From assembly GCF_001559075.2 (NCBI RefSeq), contig NZ_CP014015.2:3968001-4032000 (forward strand): a stretch of DNA of 64,000 nt, written 5' to 3'. This document shows positions 42,965 through 52,268 of this stretch, piece after piece; positions within the stretch are counted from its first letter, which is position 1; each line of letters starts with the position of its first letter. Below the pieces are notes generated by a model that saw only the letters and a program-made list of their open reading frames with translations, was not told the DNA's origin and ran no database searches. The DNA is from Citrobacter amalonaticus (lineage in GTDB: Bacteria > Pseudomonadota > Gammaproteobacteria > Enterobacterales > Enterobacteriaceae). The position numbers and the translations under genes were made by a program.

Positions 42965-45175
42965 ATGTCTTTCACAGAAAGATGTGGCAACCAACAACGT
43001 AACACCGCAGGACTAAAGAAGAAATTTTCTTATTCATTATTAATAAATTGCATCAGTCATGTACTCTTTGTAAACGACGCAAACGCAGTTGATAGCAGCA
43101 GTCAAAAAGATAATAATCGGTCCGAAGAATCTATAGTTGTCATATCAGATGGTCGTAACGGAAAGGTAGTGGACAGTTCCCGCTCATATACTGTGCCAGC
43201 CACAAGGGCGGGTACGAAACTGAACCTGTCTCAACGAGATATCCCTCAGTCAGTCAGTGTGATGACCCAGGAGAGAATTAAAGACCAGGACTTACAGGAT
43301 GTCGGCGATGCACTGGCTAATGTTACAGGAATTTCTGCTTCGCAGAATGACTCTGAGCGCGTGGACTTTTACTCACGCGGCTTTTACATCAATAACTATA
43401 CCTATGACGATATCCCCTCCACCCAGACGGGCGCGTGGAACTTTGGTGAAACGGACGGTGATTCAGCCATCTATGAGCGTATAGATGTTGTCCGTGGCTC
43501 AGCGGGACTGATGACTGGCACAGGAAATCCGGGGGCGGCCATTAACATGATCCGTAAAAAAGCCGACAGTAAAACCTTTGCCGGCAATCTGTCAGCAAGT
43601 TACGGAAGCTGGGATAACCAGCGCTACGTTGCTGATTTATCCGGGCCGCTTAATGAGTCAGGATCGCTGCGTGGCCGCGTGGTGACGGGTTACCAGGATC
43701 AGGACAGCTGGGTGGATCGCTATCATAAAAGGAAGAAGTTCCTCTACGCGACCATGGCGGCGGATATTACCGACAACACCACGCTGGACCTGGGTTATGA
43801 CTACCAGAGCAGGAATACCGACGGGCCGACATGGGGAGGATTGCCCACCTGGTACAGCAACGGCAGCCGTATTGATTACAATCGTGGAGATAACCCTTCA
43901 GCGGACTGGACGCATTACAATATTCTGTCACGCAAGGTGTTCGCGAACCTGACCACCAACTTTGACAATGGCTGGCAGGCGCGTCTTAATGGAACACATG
44001 TTGAATCAGATTTTGACAGTAAACTGCTCTATGTTTCTGGTTATCCGGACCAGGCCACCGGTCTTTTTACCAACGCTGCTCCAGGCTTTGCTGGCTGGTA
44101 TAAAGGCCTGCGCACACAGACTGCTGTAGATGCTTATGCCACTGGCCCATTTGAATTATTTGGTCGTCAGCATCAGTTGGTTACAGGAGTTGATTACAGC
44201 CGTCAGCGCAACCGTTATACTTACTCTTCTTCCATGCTTTCTCCGGAAGAAATTGGTGACTGGAACAACTGGAATGGTGATGTTGCTGAACCTGACTGGC
44301 CAGCATGGGCACTATCATCTGAAGATACTATCCGTCAGAATGCGGGTTATGCTGCTGCCCGTTTCTCACTTGCTGATCCACTCGCTTTAATTATTGGTGC
44401 ACGTTATACCCGTTACAGTTCACATGGCACTTCCGCTGATATGGAGAAAAATAACATTACTCCTTATGGCGGCCTGGTTTACGACATCAACGAGACGTAT
44501 TCGGCATTTACCAGTTATACCTCTATTTTCCAGCCGCAGACTTACCGTGATCAACAGGGGAATTATCTGAAGCCTGTAACCGGTAAGGACTATGAAGCGG
44601 GCATAAAAGGGGACTGGGATAACAGCAGAATAACTGCAAGTCTGTCTGTATTCCGCATTGAGCAAGATAATCTTGGTCAAATTCTGAGTGATACTTATGT
44701 CAATAACAGCAGTGAAAATGCTTATAAAGCAGCTAAAGGTGTTGTGAGTCGGGGTATCGATTTCGAAATCAATGGAGCGATAACGGATAATCTGAAGTTA
44801 ACATTCGGTGCTACACGTTATGTTGCTAAAGATGCAACTGGTGAACGAACCAATCCTTATATGTCTCAAACCAGCCTGAAACTATTTAGTAGTTATAGCC
44901 TTCCTGTGTTACCTGAACTGACAGTTGGCGGGGGGATCAACTGGCAGAACCGCACCTATAAAAAGGCGACGAATCCATCAGGTCAGACAGAACGCATCCA
45001 TCAGGGAAGTTATCCGCTGGCAAATCTGTTTGCCCGTTATCAGGTAAACAAAAACATCTCAGTACAAGGAAACATCAAAAACCTGTTTGATCGCGAATAC
45101 AACACGAACCCATCGGGGGGAGTGGCATTCAATGAACCACGAAATTATTCAGTAAGTCTTAATTATAACTTCTGA
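42965..45175 (+). CDS. FhuE-like TonB-dependent siderophore receptor
   Basis: 736 residues. Signal region about 1-42 (basic start, hydrophobic FSYSLLINCISHVLFV, ANA), TonB-box-like SIVVISDG, plug with RDIPQSVSVMTQERI, YERIDVVRGSAGLMTGTGNPGAAINMIRK, and a barrel with WGGLPTWYSNGS, ITPYGGLVYDINETYSAFTSYTSIFQPQTYRD and C-terminal NYNF. It tracks E. coli FhuE (ferric coprogen / rhodotorulic acid receptor) along its length, so a hydroxamate ligand is likely. A site GAGG precedes ATG 42965. A siderophore receptor in prophage cargo is unusual. Confidence 0.9.
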   Translation: MSFTERCGNQQRNTAGLKKKFSYSLLINCISHVLFVNDANAVDSSSQKDNNRSEESIVVISDGRNGKVVDSSRSYTVPATRAGTKLNLSQRDIPQSVSVMTQERIKDQDLQDVGDALANVTGISASQNDSERVDFYSRGFYINNYTYDDIPSTQTGAWNFGETDGDSAIYERIDVVRGSAGLMTGTGNPGAAINMIRKKADSKTFAGNLSASYGSWDNQRYVADLSGPLNESGSLRGRVVTGYQDQDSWVDRYHKRKKFLYATMAADITDNTTLDLGYDYQSRNTDGPTWGGLPTWYSNGSRIDYNRGDNPSADWTHYNILSRKVFANLTTNFDNGWQARLNGTHVESDFDSKLLYVSGYPDQATGLFTNAAPGFAGWYKGLRTQTAVDAYATGPFELFGRQHQLVTGVDYSRQRNRYTYSSSMLSPEEIGDWNNWNGDVAEPDWPAWALSSEDTIRQNAGYAAARFSLADPLALIIGARYTRYSSHGTSADMEKNNITPYGGLVYDINETYSAFTSYTSIFQPQTYRDQQGNYLKPVTGKDYEAGIKGDWDNSRITASLSVFRIEQDNLGQILSDTYVNNSSENAYKAAKGVVSRGIDFEINGAITDNLKLTFGATRYVAKDATGERTNPYMSQTSLKLFSSYSLPVLPELTVGGGINWQNRTYKKATNPSGQTERIHQGSYPLANLFARYQVNKNISVQGNIKNLFDREYNTNPSGGVAFNEPRNYSVSLNYNF

Positions 45176-45182
45176 TTATCTT

Positions 45183-45206
45183 ATGGCCCTCAGGGGCCAT
45201 TTTTTG
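45183..45206 (+). terminator. Terminator after the siderophore receptor
   Basis: ATGGCCC-TCA-GGGGCCAT stem with TTTTTT. Confidence 0.85.
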
Positions 45207-45230
45207 TATCCTATTTTAAATAGAAATTGA

Positions 45231-45290
45231 TGGACACCACTTTGTCGGATACATCAGATTATAACCAGATAGCTCTCGCTGGACGCTTAC
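45231..45290. mobile_element. 60-bp IS66 end remnant
   Basis: This segment matches the right 60 bases of the complete IS66 (16462-16521) at 54 of 60 positions by eye, ending at the same CGCTTAC terminus. No other IS sequence remains. It is a scar of a second, related IS66 insertion or deletion within the cargo. Confidence 0.85.
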
Positions 45291-45597
45291 CGGTGATCTG
45301 ACATCGATTCACGTCCGGATAATATCTTGGTTTTGTCCCAACAATACCCCACATAAAAAATAGGCATTCAATAAGCCATAACAGGTTGGTTGAATGCCTC
45401 AGGGCGTGAAGCGGATATTGTTAATGGCATGATGTATGAACCAGTGGAGAGCCGATCATCAAACCTCATGTTAATCCATGCTGGAAATACTTTATCACTA
45501 GCCCTATAATGGAAGCGTTAATTATATATTCTAACACCCATTGAACCTGCCACCAGGTGAGGCAATTATTACGGTTAAAAAGGACTTAAGAGAAATT
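45291..45597. other. Gene-free stretch between IS66 scar and SDR gene
   Basis: About 300 bases with no supported gene, RNA or repeat. The sequence TTCAATAAGCC...GGTTGAATGCC forms a loose stem. It may be debris left by the IS66-associated rearrangement. Confidence 0.4.
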
Positions 45598-46344
45598 TCA
45601 CTCAGCTAGATACCCACCATCAATTGGATATACTCCACCAGTACAGAACGCTGATTTGTCTGACAGCAAAAACAATATGAAGTCTGCTATTTCTTGCATT
45701 TTTGCCATCCTTTTCATTGGGTGACTATTTGTGAAACTGCGTACGATATTTTCAGGGAATTCACTCATTCGTGGGGTTTGGACATAGCCCGGCGCGACCG
45801 CATTGATTCGAATGCCTTTACATGCAAACTCAAGCGCTGCGGTTTGGGTTAAACCGATTATACCATGCTTAGCCGCGGTGTAAGGTGCCAATCCAGGAAT
45901 GCCAACCAGCCCATTTACTGCAGATAAATTAACAATAGAGCCACCAGACTTCATCATCTGAGGTATCTCGTATTTTAGGCAGTAAAAAATGCCGCTCAAT
46001 GAGGTAGCAATGACATTATCCCAGTTTTCAACTGTCTGTTCTGTTATGTCTTTACCATGCTCACCTGTTAAGCCTGCATTATTTACAGCATAATCAAGCC
46101 TGCCAAAATATTTGATAACGTCATCTATCATTTTCTGTACTTGTCCAGGCTGCGACACATCACATCCTATCCCCAATGCTTGTTGTCCCTGTGAAGATAA
46201 CAGTTTCGCTTTTTGTTTAGCCTGCTCTGATGAGCGGGATACAATAACGACCTTAGCACCCTGTTTGTGTAATTGCTCTGCGACGGCTTCACCTATACCT
46301 GCGGTACTTCCTGTTATAATAGCAACTTTATTCTGAAAATTCAT
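45598..46344 (-). CDS. Short-chain dehydrogenase/reductase (FabG-like)
   Basis: 248 residues. Classical SDR motifs: TGSTAGIG cofactor loop (11-18), NNAG (about 88-91), Ser in VNLSAVNG, YTAAKHG catalytic Tyr-Lys, and APGYVQTPR; ends with GGVYPIDGGYLAE. Expected NAD(P)-dependent alcohol or keto-group oxidoreductase with unknown substrate. A WYL-type regulator lies directly upstream in the same direction, and the two likely form a regulated pair. Confidence 0.9.
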   Translation of the reverse strand: MNFQNKVAIITGSTAGIGEAVAEQLHKQGAKVVIVSRSSEQAKQKAKLLSSQGQQALGIGCDVSQPGQVQKMIDDVIKYFGRLDYAVNNAGLTGEHGKDITEQTVENWDNVIATSLSGIFYCLKYEIPQMMKSGGSIVNLSAVNGLVGIPGLAPYTAAKHGIIGLTQTAALEFACKGIRINAVAPGYVQTPRMSEFPENIVRSFTNSHPMKRMAKMQEIADFILFLLSDKSAFCTGGVYPIDGGYLAE

Positions 46345-46414
46345 AATTCCCCCTATGAAGTAGAATTGAGTCTTACATCTGGGGAAGTATACAAATTAGC
46401 TGTGACAGTTTTTG

Positions 46415-47104
46415 TCAGTACTCTTTCCCTACGCAGATCCCTTCTTTTATTCTCCATTTTTTCAATAAAACCGTTCTGCTTTCCCTGTACATGGAATCCA
46501 GTAGCACAATATCTTCGATTTTATCAGTTCTGAAATGACGAAAATCATTTCTCATCTCACACCATGCAACCAAAAGCCAGCATGACTCCATATATACCAA
46601 TGCGATGGGCCATATAATTCGAGAAGAGTAAACATCTTGCTTGTTACGATACGTTATTTTGATTCTTTTTCGATTTTTAATAGCATTACGAATGTCTTCG
46701 AAGAATATTTCATTCTTTTCTGAAGGACCGGTCAGATAGGATTGATTCTCAATAAGATTTTTTAATTCACCAGGAATGACGGCATGTATTTTGGCAAGCG
46801 CATTCCTTGCGGTGCTTTTGAAATTATAATCCGTATTATGAGAAACCCAATTTAACCCAAGTGTAATGGCATTGATTTCTTCATGAGAAAGATTTAAAGG
46901 AGGTAAATGAAAGTCAGACTTGATGATATATCCAATTCCTGCGCCTCCTTGAATGGATACACCCTGGTGTTGTAGCGTTTTAATATCTCTGTAAAGGGAG
47001 CGCACACTTATTCCTAATCGTTCTGAGAGAGTGGAAGCAGTGATCGGATATCGTTGCGCCCTTAATATCTGTAGTAATTCGAGAAGCCTTTCTGTTCTGG
47101 TCAT
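46415..47104 (-). CDS. HTH-WYL transcriptional regulator (YafY family)
   Basis: 229 residues. N-terminal winged HTH (RTERLLELLQILRAQRYPITASTLSERLGISVRSLYRDIKTLQ), a linker helix region, then a WYL domain (about 140-215, KRIKITYRNKQDVYSSRIIWPIALVYMESCWLLVAWCEMRNDFRHFRTDKI). WYL regulators sense small ligands. Located 70 bases upstream of the SDR gene, co-oriented, so likely its local regulator. Confidence 0.88.
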   Translation of the reverse strand: MTRTERLLELLQILRAQRYPITASTLSERLGISVRSLYRDIKTLQHQGVSIQGGAGIGYIIKSDFHLPPLNLSHEEINAITLGLNWVSHNTDYNFKSTARNALAKIHAVIPGELKNLIENQSYLTGPSEKNEIFFEDIRNAIKNRKRIKITYRNKQDVYSSRIIWPIALVYMESCWLLVAWCEMRNDFRHFRTDKIEDIVLLDSMYRESRTVLLKKWRIKEGICVGKEY

Positions 47105-47512
47105 GTCGAAAAATCCATCTTGATCCTGAGACTATATCTTAAAGCACCTGTCGGATAAGCATCTTAGTACAATGCAAACGTACATGCTTAAGTTGATTTG
47201 CTCCCCGTTTAATAATACACCTCAATGTTATGAGTCCATCAGGGGTGATGATGAGTGTATACTTCAGCTTCTAGCTCAGAGTTGCCCCATAGATACTTGC
47301 GTACGGGCAGCTTCGTGCAGTAGATATTGCAGCGCGGAGTATTTGTTGCAAATTTGTGTTTATGGATCGCGATGGGCGTCAGCCTGTCTCAAGTAAGAGG
47401 GTATGAATGTCGGTCAGATATGCCCGGAACATACCCCCACCCCAAAGACGGCTGGGGGTTAATAATAATGCCAGGCTGACCTGCCTGAGAATAACGTGGC
47501 GGATTAAAGCCG
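47105..47512. other. Intergenic region between WYL regulator and yncE-like gene
   Basis: About 400 bases without a supportable gene. Reading leftward from the yncE-like stop there are two hairpins: GCGGCTTTAATCCGC (about 47495-47510) and CCCCCAGCCGTCTTTGGGG (about 47433-47460), probable terminators of that gene. The rest, toward the regulator start, is presumably its promoter; no clear box. Confidence 0.45.
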
Positions 47513-48874
47513 CTATCTTTTTATGGTTATTTTCGTCACCGAGCCTGTTTGAGCTTTATCCCCGGGAATACCATACATAGACACCAGATAAACGGCACCA
47601 TCAGGCCCGGCGGTCAGGTGGTTTGGCGCATCACCCATCGGGATATTAGCGACCAGTTTACCATCCTTGTTCAGAACAGCTACGGTTCCGCCTGCGCGCG
47701 TGGCGGCGAAGACCTGCGACGTCACGGGATCCCAGACGACAGATACGCCCCCGGCACCAATGTAAGTATCAGCGAGAACCTTACCGTCCGCATCAAGAAC
47801 CACGACATTGTTCGTCTCCTGGGAAGCGACGTAAAGACGGCCAGTCTCCGGATCGCGAGCGATGTCAGTTGCACCTTGCGCCTGAGGTATTTTCACCGTT
47901 GTACTCTTACCCGTTTTGAGATCAATCCAGCCTATCCATGGCGTATCGCGGCTGACGCCGTAGAGTTTCCTATCGGCACTGTCGAGGGCAAGATCTGTAC
48001 TGTAAAACTGGTCGCGACCGCGGTCAGTTACGAACTCCATCTGACCGATATGTTCCAGCGTTTTGGTATCATATACCTCGATAAAACCGGTCAGCGCTGC
48101 GCTGACATAAGCCCGATTGTGAGCTTCATCAATAATTACATCGCGTGGATGTACGACCGACCCCTCCGGGAAGACTTTCACGACGGAAAGCGTTTTTGCG
48201 TCATAGACGGTCACCGTCCCGACGAGCGTGTTCGTCGCCCATACATGATTATGGACATTATCAACACCGATGCCGAAGACCCCAATCTGCTCACCCTTTT
48301 TGTCTTTAGGCAGCGTAGCCTCCGCTTCGACAGTCAGCGTTACGGCGTTCAGTCTCATCAGGCGGCTACCATCATTCGGGCCACGTGCAGAGGTCACGAA
48401 CAGCTTCCCGTCGGCTGAAACTGCCGACTGGTAAGCTCGCTCACCGACGGGAATTGTTTGCAGCCTGAAAGCCTCAGTATTTTTCGGGGGAACAATTTGG
48501 GACAATTTCAACATGACCTGCGAAACGCTCGCGGGATTTTGCGTGATAACAGTGAGTGGGTGAAGGCCTGTAGCAGCATCGGCCGGAACGGTTAGCGGAA
48601 TAGTGAGGTTTCCCTTCTCGTCGGCGGTCAGTGGTTTCGGTGTCAGGACTTCCGCACCATTCAGCATGGTGACGGTCGTGCCCGCCTGCAGGCTCTTAAT
48701 CGCTATGACAGTTTTATCTCCGGGCTTAACAGGAACATCCCGTGACCCTGCACGGATACTGCCAGGGAAGGTAGTGGTGGCGGCTGCCCATTGGCTATCG
48801 GCGTATGCCGTTGTGGCGGTTGACATCGCAATAGTGGAGGCCAACAACACCGAACGGACTGAAATTCTTCTCAT
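47513..48874 (-). CDS. yncE: YncE-like secreted beta-propeller protein
   Basis: 453 residues from ATG 48874 (site GGAGATA). Signal peptide about 1-25 (MRRISVRSVLLASTIAMSTA), an N-terminal beta domain (about 30-125), then YVTN-type propeller blades with repeated motifs (GVDNVHNHVWATNTLVGTVTVYDAKTLSVV, IDEAHNRAYVSAALTGFIEVYDTKTLE, DIARDPETGRLYVASQETNNVVVLDADG, VWDPVTSQVFAATRAGGTVAVLNKDGK). E. coli YncE is a Fur-controlled periplasmic propeller beside a TonB receptor gene. A longer N-terminus than YncE suggests a related subfamily. Confidence 0.8.
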   Translation of the reverse strand: MRRISVRSVLLASTIAMSTATTAYADSQWAAATTTFPGSIRAGSRDVPVKPGDKTVIAIKSLQAGTTVTMLNGAEVLTPKPLTADEKGNLTIPLTVPADAATGLHPLTVITQNPASVSQVMLKLSQIVPPKNTEAFRLQTIPVGERAYQSAVSADGKLFVTSARGPNDGSRLMRLNAVTLTVEAEATLPKDKKGEQIGVFGIGVDNVHNHVWATNTLVGTVTVYDAKTLSVVKVFPEGSVVHPRDVIIDEAHNRAYVSAALTGFIEVYDTKTLEHIGQMEFVTDRGRDQFYSTDLALDSADRKLYGVSRDTPWIGWIDLKTGKSTTVKIPQAQGATDIARDPETGRLYVASQETNNVVVLDADGKVLADTYIGAGGVSVVWDPVTSQVFAATRAGGTVAVLNKDGKLVANIPMGDAPNHLTAGPDGAVYLVSMYGIPGDKAQTGSVTKITIKR

Positions 48875-49002
48875 CTTATCTCCATAAATTGTATTGATGC
48901 TGCATCTCAACGCAGCCACAGGTTATTTCCCATGCGATGAGTCTTATCTTCCGCCATGAGAAGTCTGTCTTGTTATAAGCACATTCAACATACCATATTA
49001 AT

Positions 49003-49021
49003 GCAAATAATTATCGTTACT
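49003..49021 (-). promoter_or_regulatory. Fur-like box upstream of yncE-like gene
   Basis: On the minus strand AGTAACGATAATTATTTGC matches the Fur consensus at 13 of 19 positions by my count, including an unbroken GATAAT core. It lies about 130 bases before the gene start. Confidence 0.55.
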
Positions 49022-49298
49022 GTTTTGAGGATGTCTTAAATGTGGGGCGTTTAATGTATAGCGGGTGAGCGAACTGGAGATTTTCCGTTAAGGTGACGAC
49101 ATTGTGCCTGAAGTGGACGTAAAAACTGCTTGTGCCAATTATTAAGTAATAAACCGGGGCCTATTCCCCTCTCTACATATTCAGAAGGCTCATTCGAAAC
49201 ATCCAGTTGATGTAGATAATTAGTGGTTGAAAAGGTATCAGGAATGATCGAAGAATATGCCAGTATTACTGAGGTTTAAATGGATTGAGGGACAAGAA

Positions 49299-49706
49299 GT
49301 GGGATCGTCTGAAACAGTAAAGAAAATCGTTATGCTGGCCATTGTGGTCAGCTTGGCAGTGGGTTGCGCGCCGCTACATCCTTCCGGCTGCCATAAGACC
49401 ACGGCAACAGGTAGTTGCAGTTCAGGACGCTGGGATGATCAGGATGAATGGGGTGCGAAAGCGCGGGCAATCAGGGCGGCAATAAATGCCAAACTTGATC
49501 AGCCGCAAAACTGGAAGGGGAAAAAATGCAGGTTGCATATTGAATTTGCTCAGGATGGCACGGCTTTAAATATATCAACCAGCAACGGCAATAAAGCCTA
49601 TTGCGAAGCGATAAAATCAGCAGCCCATAAAGCCAAATTTCCAGCCTTCAACAATCCAGAAGTCTATAGAGATTTTCAAAAATCCGGCTTCGATATGCGT
49701 GGTTAG
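49299..49706 (+). CDS. Lipoprotein with a TolA domain III homologue
   Basis: 135 residues from GTG 49299 (site AGGG); ATG 49257 would give a longer, less signal-like start. Lipoprotein signal TVKKIVMLAIVVSLAVGC with Cys at about 23. The mature region (about 50-135, KARAIRAAINAKLDQPQNWKG ... CRLHIEFAQDGTALNISTSNGNKAYCEAIKSAAHKAKFPAFNNPEVYRDFQKSGFDM) aligns with the TolA C-terminal domain, including the paired Cys and final Phe-x-x-x-x-x-Asp-Phe-like end. TolA itself is membrane-anchored with a long helix, absent here. A decoy or substitute for TolA-III interactions is inferred. Confidence 0.8.
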   Translation: MGSSETVKKIVMLAIVVSLAVGCAPLHPSGCHKTTATGSCSSGRWDDQDEWGAKARAIRAAINAKLDQPQNWKGKKCRLHIEFAQDGTALNISTSNGNKAYCEAIKSAAHKAKFPAFNNPEVYRDFQKSGFDMRG

Positions 49707-49817
49707 CCCCATAATAGCCTTTTCAGTGTCAGCTTCTAGATCAACGCTGCCCTTTAAACCTTATTGACGGCAGCTCAGTGCCAAAGCGGACGTTTTTGTG
49801 CTCAATAAGAAAGGACG

Positions 49818-50517
49818 TTAAATTTTGTCCTGATTGACGCGGGATGAAAGCTCCTGATGGCTCTCTTTTCGTTCACTGTAGCGATCGGCAAGGTAACCGG
49901 CTTGCCCCTTGAGCAACAGCGTAATTTTAAACAGTTCCTCAGCGACATCGACGATACGATCATACCAGGACGAAGGTTTCATTCGCCCGTTCTCATCGAA
50001 TTCCTGCCAGGCTTTGGCTACTGAAGATTGGTTGGGAATAGTGAACATCCTCATCCAGCGTCCAAGAATACGCATCTGGTTCACGGCATTAAAAGACTGC
50101 GAGCCGCCACATACCTGCATTACCGCAAGAGTTTTGCCCTGCGAAGGGCGAACTGCACCTTCACTTAAGGGTATCCAGTCGATCTGTGCCTTCATAACAG
50201 CGCTCATAGCCCCGTGCCGTTCCGGAGAACTCCACACCATCCCGTCCACACCATCTGACCAGACCACGCAGCTCGGTGACCTTAGGATGCGTGTCTGGCG
50301 CATCATCCGGCAGGGGTAAACCGGAGGGGTTAAAGAGTTTTACCTCCGCGCCCATCGCTGTCAGCAGGCGGCCTGCTTCCTCCGCGGCAAAGCGGCTGTA
50401 AGAGCGCTCTCTTACTGAGCCATACAGGATCAGAATCCGTGGCGGCTCCTGCAGGTGTAATTGTTCAGCGATGTGTTGATCAAAGCATTCAGTAGACAGG
50501 GCAGGAAATTGTTCCAT
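49818..50517 (-). pseudogene. arsH: arsH, frameshifted NADPH-flavin oxidoreductase gene
   Basis: The 5' half (MEQFPALSTECFDQH... PRILILYGSVRERSYSRFAAEEAGRLL ... HPKVTELRGLVRW) and the 3' half (GMVWSSPERHGAMSAVMKAQIDWIPLSEGAVRPSQGKTLAVMQVCGGSQSFNAVNQ...) are both strong ArsH but in different frames. Removing one base from GTCCACA at about 50244-50250 restores a continuous frame. ArsH reduces FMN and oxidises organoarsenicals. It diverges from arsR, as in other arsH-R-B-C loci. Confidence 0.9.
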
Positions 50518-50602
50518 TTTTCTCCTCCGGAGAGAACAGATGATTTCAAAATAAATACATATGATTTACCATATATATATTCTAAAGGGAACGGAGTGAA
50601 AA

Positions 50603-50923
50603 ATGCTACAACCTGTTCAGCTTTTCAAAATCCTGTCGGATGAAACACGTCTCGCCATTGTCATGCTTCTCCGGGAGTCCGGCGAACTATGCGTATGCGA
50701 TATATGCGCGGCCACCACTGAGTCACAGCCCAAGATTTCTCGCCACATGGCGATTCTTCGTGAAGCAGAACTGGTACTTGACCGCCGGGAAGGCAAATGG
50801 ATTCACTACCGCCTGTCTCCCCACATGCCAGCATGGGCGGCAGAGACGATCACGACGTCCTGGCAGTGTATGCGGGAGGATGTGCGTAAATGGCTGGACA
50901 AATCAGCTTGCACCTCCTGCTGA
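50603..50923 (+). CDS. arsR: Arsenic-responsive repressor ArsR
   Basis: 106 residues. ArsR/SmtB winged helix with the arsenite-binding motif ELCVCDIC (Cys30, Cys32, Cys35) and recognition helix SQPKISRHMAILREAEL. As(III) binding releases it from the ars operator. The promoter lies in the arsH-arsR gap (CATATGATTTACCATATATATATTC stretch contains an imperfect dyad). First gene of arsRBC. Confidence 0.95.
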   Translation: MLQPVQLFKILSDETRLAIVMLLRESGELCVCDICAATTESQPKISRHMAILREAELVLDRREGKWIHYRLSPHMPAWAAETITTSWQCMREDVRKWLDKSACTSC

Positions 50924-50966
50924 GACAGAAAACACATTTACATAATCATATATAACGGAGTCTGAG

Positions 50967-52256
50967 ATGCTTTTGGCAGGGAGTATATTTTTACTGACGC
51001 TGGTACTGGTGATCTGGCAGCCCAGAGGTCTGAGTATTGGCTGGAGCGCGAGTATCGGGGCTGTGCTGGCGCTGGTAACCGGTGTCATCCATATCGCTGA
51101 TATTCCCGTTGTCTGGAATATCGTCTGGAACGCGACAGCGGCATTTATTGCGGTCATCATCATCAGCCTGCTGCTCGATGAGTCCGGCTTCTTTGAATGG
51201 GCCGCATTGCACGTCTCCCGCTGGGGTAATGGACGTGGCCGCCTGTTGTTTACCTGGATAGTACTGCTTGGTGCTGCTGTTGCCGCGCTGTTTGCTAACG
51301 ACGGCGCAGCACTGATTCTGACGCCGATTGTGATCGCGATGCTGCTCGCACTGGGATTCAGCCAGGCGACTACTCTGGCCTTTGTCATGGCAGCAGGATT
51401 CATTGCTGATACCGCCAGCCTGCCGCTGATAGTTTCCAATCTTGTCAATATTGTCTCAGCGGATTTCTTCGGACTGGGCTTTAAGCAGTACGCCTCCGTG
51501 ATGGTCCCTGTGAACCTGGCGGCCATAGCTGCCACGCTGGTCATGCTCCATCGATTCTTCCGCCGCGATATCCCGGCCAAATATGACGTTTCGCTACTTA
51601 AGATGCCTGCCAGTGCGATTAAAGATCCTGCTACATTTAGAGCTGGCTGGATTGTTCTGCTGTTCCTGCTGGTCGGTTTCTTTGTTCTGGAGCCGCTGGG
51701 GATCCCTGTAAGTGCTATAGCAGCAGTTGGGGCTGCGGTGCTTTTCGTGGTAGCAAAGCGTGGTCATGCCATAAATACCGGAAAAGTGCTGCGCGATGCG
51801 CCCTGGCAGATCGTGATTTTCTCGCTGGGTATGTATCTGGTCGTCTACGGGCTGCGTAACGCAGGACTGACTGAGTATCTTTCAGCGGTACTCAATTTGC
51901 TGGCAGACAAAGGTTTATGGGCTGCCACGTTCGGTACCGGCTTCCTGACAGCGTTCCTGTCGTCTGTGATGAACAATATGCCGACGGTACTTATTGGTGC
52001 ATTGTCGATAGACGGGAGCACTGCGACCGGCATCGTCAGAGAGGCGATGATTTATGCCAACGTGATTGGCTGCGATTTAGGTCCTAAAATCACCCCGATA
52101 GGTAGCCTAGCAACCCTGCTGTGGCTTCATGTGCTGGCACAGAAAAATATGACCATCACCTGGGGATATTACTTCCGCACCGGCATAATCATGACCTTGC
52201 CCGTGCTTTTCGTCACTCTGGCCGCGCTGGCGTGGCGGCTCTCTATCACTTTGTAA
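50967..52256 (+). CDS. arsB: Arsenite efflux permease ArsB
   Basis: 429 residues, about 12 membrane helices, ArsB family throughout (GSIFLLTLVLVIWQPRGLSIGWSASIGAVLAL, FFEWAALHVSRWGNGRGRLLF, ALFANDGAALILTPIVIAM, ...LSSVMNNMPTVLIGALSIDGS). Exports As(III)/Sb(III) using the proton gradient. Full length, 43 bases after arsR. Confidence 0.97.
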   Translation: MLLAGSIFLLTLVLVIWQPRGLSIGWSASIGAVLALVTGVIHIADIPVVWNIVWNATAAFIAVIIISLLLDESGFFEWAALHVSRWGNGRGRLLFTWIVLLGAAVAALFANDGAALILTPIVIAMLLALGFSQATTLAFVMAAGFIADTASLPLIVSNLVNIVSADFFGLGFKQYASVMVPVNLAAIAATLVMLHRFFRRDIPAKYDVSLLKMPASAIKDPATFRAGWIVLLFLLVGFFVLEPLGIPVSAIAAVGAAVLFVVAKRGHAINTGKVLRDAPWQIVIFSLGMYLVVYGLRNAGLTEYLSAVLNLLADKGLWAATFGTGFLTAFLSSVMNNMPTVLIGALSIDGSTATGIVREAMIYANVIGCDLGPKITPIGSLATLLWLHVLAQKNMTITWGYYFRTGIIMTLPVLFVTLAALAWRLSITL

Positions 52257-52268
52257 TGAGATACTGAT

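Noticed and set aside
42801..43016. Rightward 71-codon frame before the FhuE-like gene
   Set aside because: It spans the Fur-like box and overlaps the receptor start in another frame, with no ribosome site.
47162..47396. 74-codon rightward frame in the gap before the yncE-like gene
   Set aside because: Cys-rich translation, no ribosome site, and located where leftward terminators and a promoter are expected.
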